Positions 6,413 to 7,614 of a stretch of DNA of 7,614 bases are shown here, one piece after another. The stretch spans positions 1 to 7,614 of the forward strand of contig JAENVU010000261.1 in assembly GCA_016650415.1 (NCBI GenBank), given 5' to 3'. How positions within the stretch are numbered: position 1 is the first letter of the stretch; the number at the start of each line of letters is the position of its first letter. Origin of the DNA: Acidimicrobiia bacterium (GTDB lineage: Bacteria; Actinomycetota; Acidimicrobiia; IMCC26256; JAENVU01). The notes beneath the pieces were generated by a model, which saw only the letters and a program-made list of their open reading frames with translations, ran no database searches and was not told the DNA's origin. The translations under genes and the position numbers were made by a program.

Positions 6413-6985
6413 CTACAGCGCCGCAGCCAGCTTCTTCCCTACCGCCTTGACGGCGTCTTCACGGGCTGCGATGTCGATGCCCGCACCCGTGCTGTACGCG
6501 ATCACGCCGGTCTTGCCGTCCTTCACGAACTGCAGGTCCACCTTGTGCCGCTTCGGGTCGACGTTGATGAACCCCTTCTCGCCGAACCCGTTCAACGTCG
6601 TCGCATCCGGAAAGAGCCGGTCGCCGTAGAACTGCTCGCCGGGGTACACCCGCGCCTGCAGGAGATTGCGGACGGCAAGATCGTCACCCGGGTGCGAATA
6701 GATACACAGACCCGAGACCAGCGGCTCGGAACTCGGCGAATCCTGAGGCTCCGCGGTCTCACCGAACACTGTGGCCGCGTCGGCCGCGGTGACGATGGCG
6801 CACACATCGACCTTGCCCTGCCCCGTTCCGTCGGCTGTGCTCGTCGAGGATGCGGTCGAACCGGGGGACGACGTGGACGACGAGGCGGGCTCCGAGCTGC
6901 TGCTGCTCCCACACGCCGTACCCACCGCGACCCAGACCGCGCCGGCGATCAGGAGACGGACCGCACGCCGATCGATCACGCTCAT
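6413..6985 (-). CDS. Putative secreted lipoprotein, DUF3558-like (190 aa)
   Basis: The N-terminus has a signal-peptide layout: basic MSVIDRRAVR, a hydrophobic stretch (11-21) and then GTAC with Cys25. Cys25 followed by Ser suggests lipid attachment, but the -3 residue is Gly where a lipobox prefers Leu, Val or Ile, so simple secretion is also possible. A Ser/Thr-rich low-complexity linker (26-50) leads to a globular domain (about 58-190) that begins VDVCAIVTAADAATVFGE and has a second Cys at 94 (GLCIYS). The 'C-x-(L/I)-(V/L)-T...D' opening and the paired cysteines recall DUF3558-type lipoproteins of mycobacteria, whose function is unknown. The ATG at 6985 has GGAG seven bases upstream. The frame stays open beyond it, but only as antisense of the divergent hydrolase gene. 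The gene ends in TAG (6413-6415), which shows TAG serving as a normal stop here. Confidence 0.85.
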   Translation of the reverse strand: MSVIDRRAVRLLIAGAVWVAVGTACGSSSSSEPASSSTSSPGSTASSTSTADGTGQGKVDVCAIVTAADAATVFGETAEPQDSPSSEPLVSGLCIYSHPGDDLAVRNLLQARVYPGEQFYGDRLFPDATTLNGFGEKGFINVDPKRHKVDLQFVKDGKTGVIAYSTGAGIDIAAREDAVKAVGKKLAAAL

Positions 6986-7013
6986 GAGGAAACTCCGAAG
7001 CCGACGGGTGTCT

Positions 7014-7030
7014 CCACCAACGGTAGGTGG
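7014..7030. repeat. Short inverted repeat in the divergent spacer, possible operator
   Basis: CCACC and GGTGG flank a 7-base centre (AACGGTA) in the 96-bp gap between the leftward lipoprotein gene (start 6985) and the rightward Amidohydro_2 gene (start 7082). The position between two divergent starts would suit a regulator. Arms of five bases are weak evidence in GC-rich DNA. I find no convincing -35/-10 pair for either gene in this gap. Confidence 0.2.
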
Positions 7031-7081
7031 CAATCGCGTCGCGCGCTCGGACCGATGCCAGACTGGCCCCCGGAGGTCACG

Positions 7082-7614
7082 ATGAGCGAGCGCACCTGGC
7101 GATTGAACTGGCGGCGGACGGCTGCCCACGGCTTGCTCCCCGACCCCGAACCCCGTCCGGTGACCCACACGCTCATCTCCGTCGACGATCACCTGGTCGA
7201 GCCACCCGCGATGTTCGAGGGCCGGCTGCCGTCGGCGTTCGCGGCCGGGGCGCCTCACGTGGTCGAGACCGAAGAGGGGCACGAGGTCTGGGAGTTCGAC
7301 GGCCGGATCTACTTCCAGGTCGGTCTCAACGCGGTGGTGGGACGAGATCGCCGGGACTGGCTGGTGGAACCCACGCGGTTCGAGAACATGCGCCCGGGTT
7401 GCTACGAGATCGACGCGCGGGTGCGCGACATGGACATCAACGGCGTGTGGGCATCGGTCAACTTCCCGAGTCAGATCACCGGGTTCTGCGGTTCGGTGTT
7501 CTCGCAGTGTTCCGATGCGGCCCTCGGCCTCGCGGTGACGCGGGCATGGAACGACTGGTTCTTCGACGAGTGGCATTCGCCGTATCCGGACCGCATCGTG
7601 CCGATGGGCATCAC
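7082..7614 (+). CDS. Amidohydro_2-family metal-dependent hydrolase, C-terminus cut by window edge
   Basis: The frame is open for 177 codons to the right edge. The ATG at 7082 has a strong GGAGG five bases upstream (7072-7076). After a basic N-terminal tail (1-28), residues 30-50 read TLISVDDHLVEPPAMFEGRLP. This is the first barrel strand of an actinobacterial branch of the Amidohydro_2 family, where DDH occupies the place of the usual HxH metal motif. Residues 117-131 (DMDINGVWASVNFPS) and 152-176 (VTRAWNDWFFDEWHSPYPDRIVPMG) match the following strands and helix of this TIM-barrel family. Relatives are usually about 390-420 residues, so more than half, including the later metal and catalytic residues, lies outside. 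The family includes decarboxylases such as ACMSD and amide or lactone hydrolases; the substrate cannot be named. It is transcribed away from the lipoprotein gene. This is the second unrelated amidohydrolase in the window. Confidence 0.9.
   Translation, partial: MSERTWRLNWRRTAAHGLLPDPEPRPVTHTLISVDDHLVEPPAMFEGRLPSAFAAGAPHVVETEEGHEVWEFDGRIYFQVGLNAVVGRDRRDWLVEPTRFENMRPGCYEIDARVRDMDINGVWASVNFPSQITGFCGSVFSQCSDAALGLAVTRAWNDWFFDEWHSPYPDRIVPMGI

Noticed and set aside
6986..7576. N-terminal extension of the lipoprotein frame
   Set aside because: It is antisense to the Amidohydro_2 gene; the signal peptide starts at the ATG at 6985 with a ribosome site just upstream.

Overview
The window is GC-rich, densely packed chromosomal DNA from an actinobacterium. 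A fused FadE-type acyl-CoA dehydrogenase, a mycobacterial-style one-cluster ferredoxin, a Ser-rich lipoprotein and an AbiEi-like winged-helix protein fit this assignment. An uncultured member of Acidimicrobiia is a reasonable guess, but that rank is inference because no marker gene is present.

Layout from left to right. (1) At 1-619 (-) lies a protein with an AbiEi-type antitoxin winged helix; its C-terminus is cut off by the window edge. (2) At 620-798 is a spacer with an 18-bp palindrome near that gene's start and a stable hairpin downstream of the next gene. (3) At 799-2970 (-) is a 723-residue acyl-CoA dehydrogenase made of two fused, complementary halves. (4) At 2971-3072 is a divergent control region with a 9-bp-arm inverted repeat. 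(5) At 3073-4797 (+) is an N-acyl-D-amino-acid deacylase-family amidohydrolase whose otherwise intact frame is broken by one in-frame TAG at codon 188. (6) At 4778-6145 (-) is a patatin-like lipid hydrolase, convergent with the amidohydrolase and overlapping it by 20 bp. (7) At 6158-6367 (-) is a small ferredoxin, 12 nt upstream of the patatin gene. (8) At 6413-6985 (-) is a secreted protein, probably a lipoprotein. (9) At 6986-7081 is a second divergent spacer. (10) At 7082-7614 (+) is the N-terminal part of an Amidohydro_2-family hydrolase that runs off the right edge.

The genes suggest catabolism of lipids or other acyl and cyclic compounds: patatin could release acyl chains, the dehydrogenase could start beta-oxidation of a bulky acyl-CoA, and the ferredoxin could feed a monooxygenase encoded elsewhere. 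The lipoprotein, ferredoxin and patatin genes could form one transcript (gaps of 45 and 12 nt). Linking all of them in one pathway is inference. I see no mobile element, CRISPR array, tRNA or rRNA, and no gene-free stretch over 300 bases. I do not see a clear new multi-gene system; the amber-interrupted amidohydrolase and the palindrome between it and the dehydrogenase are the points most worth checking.
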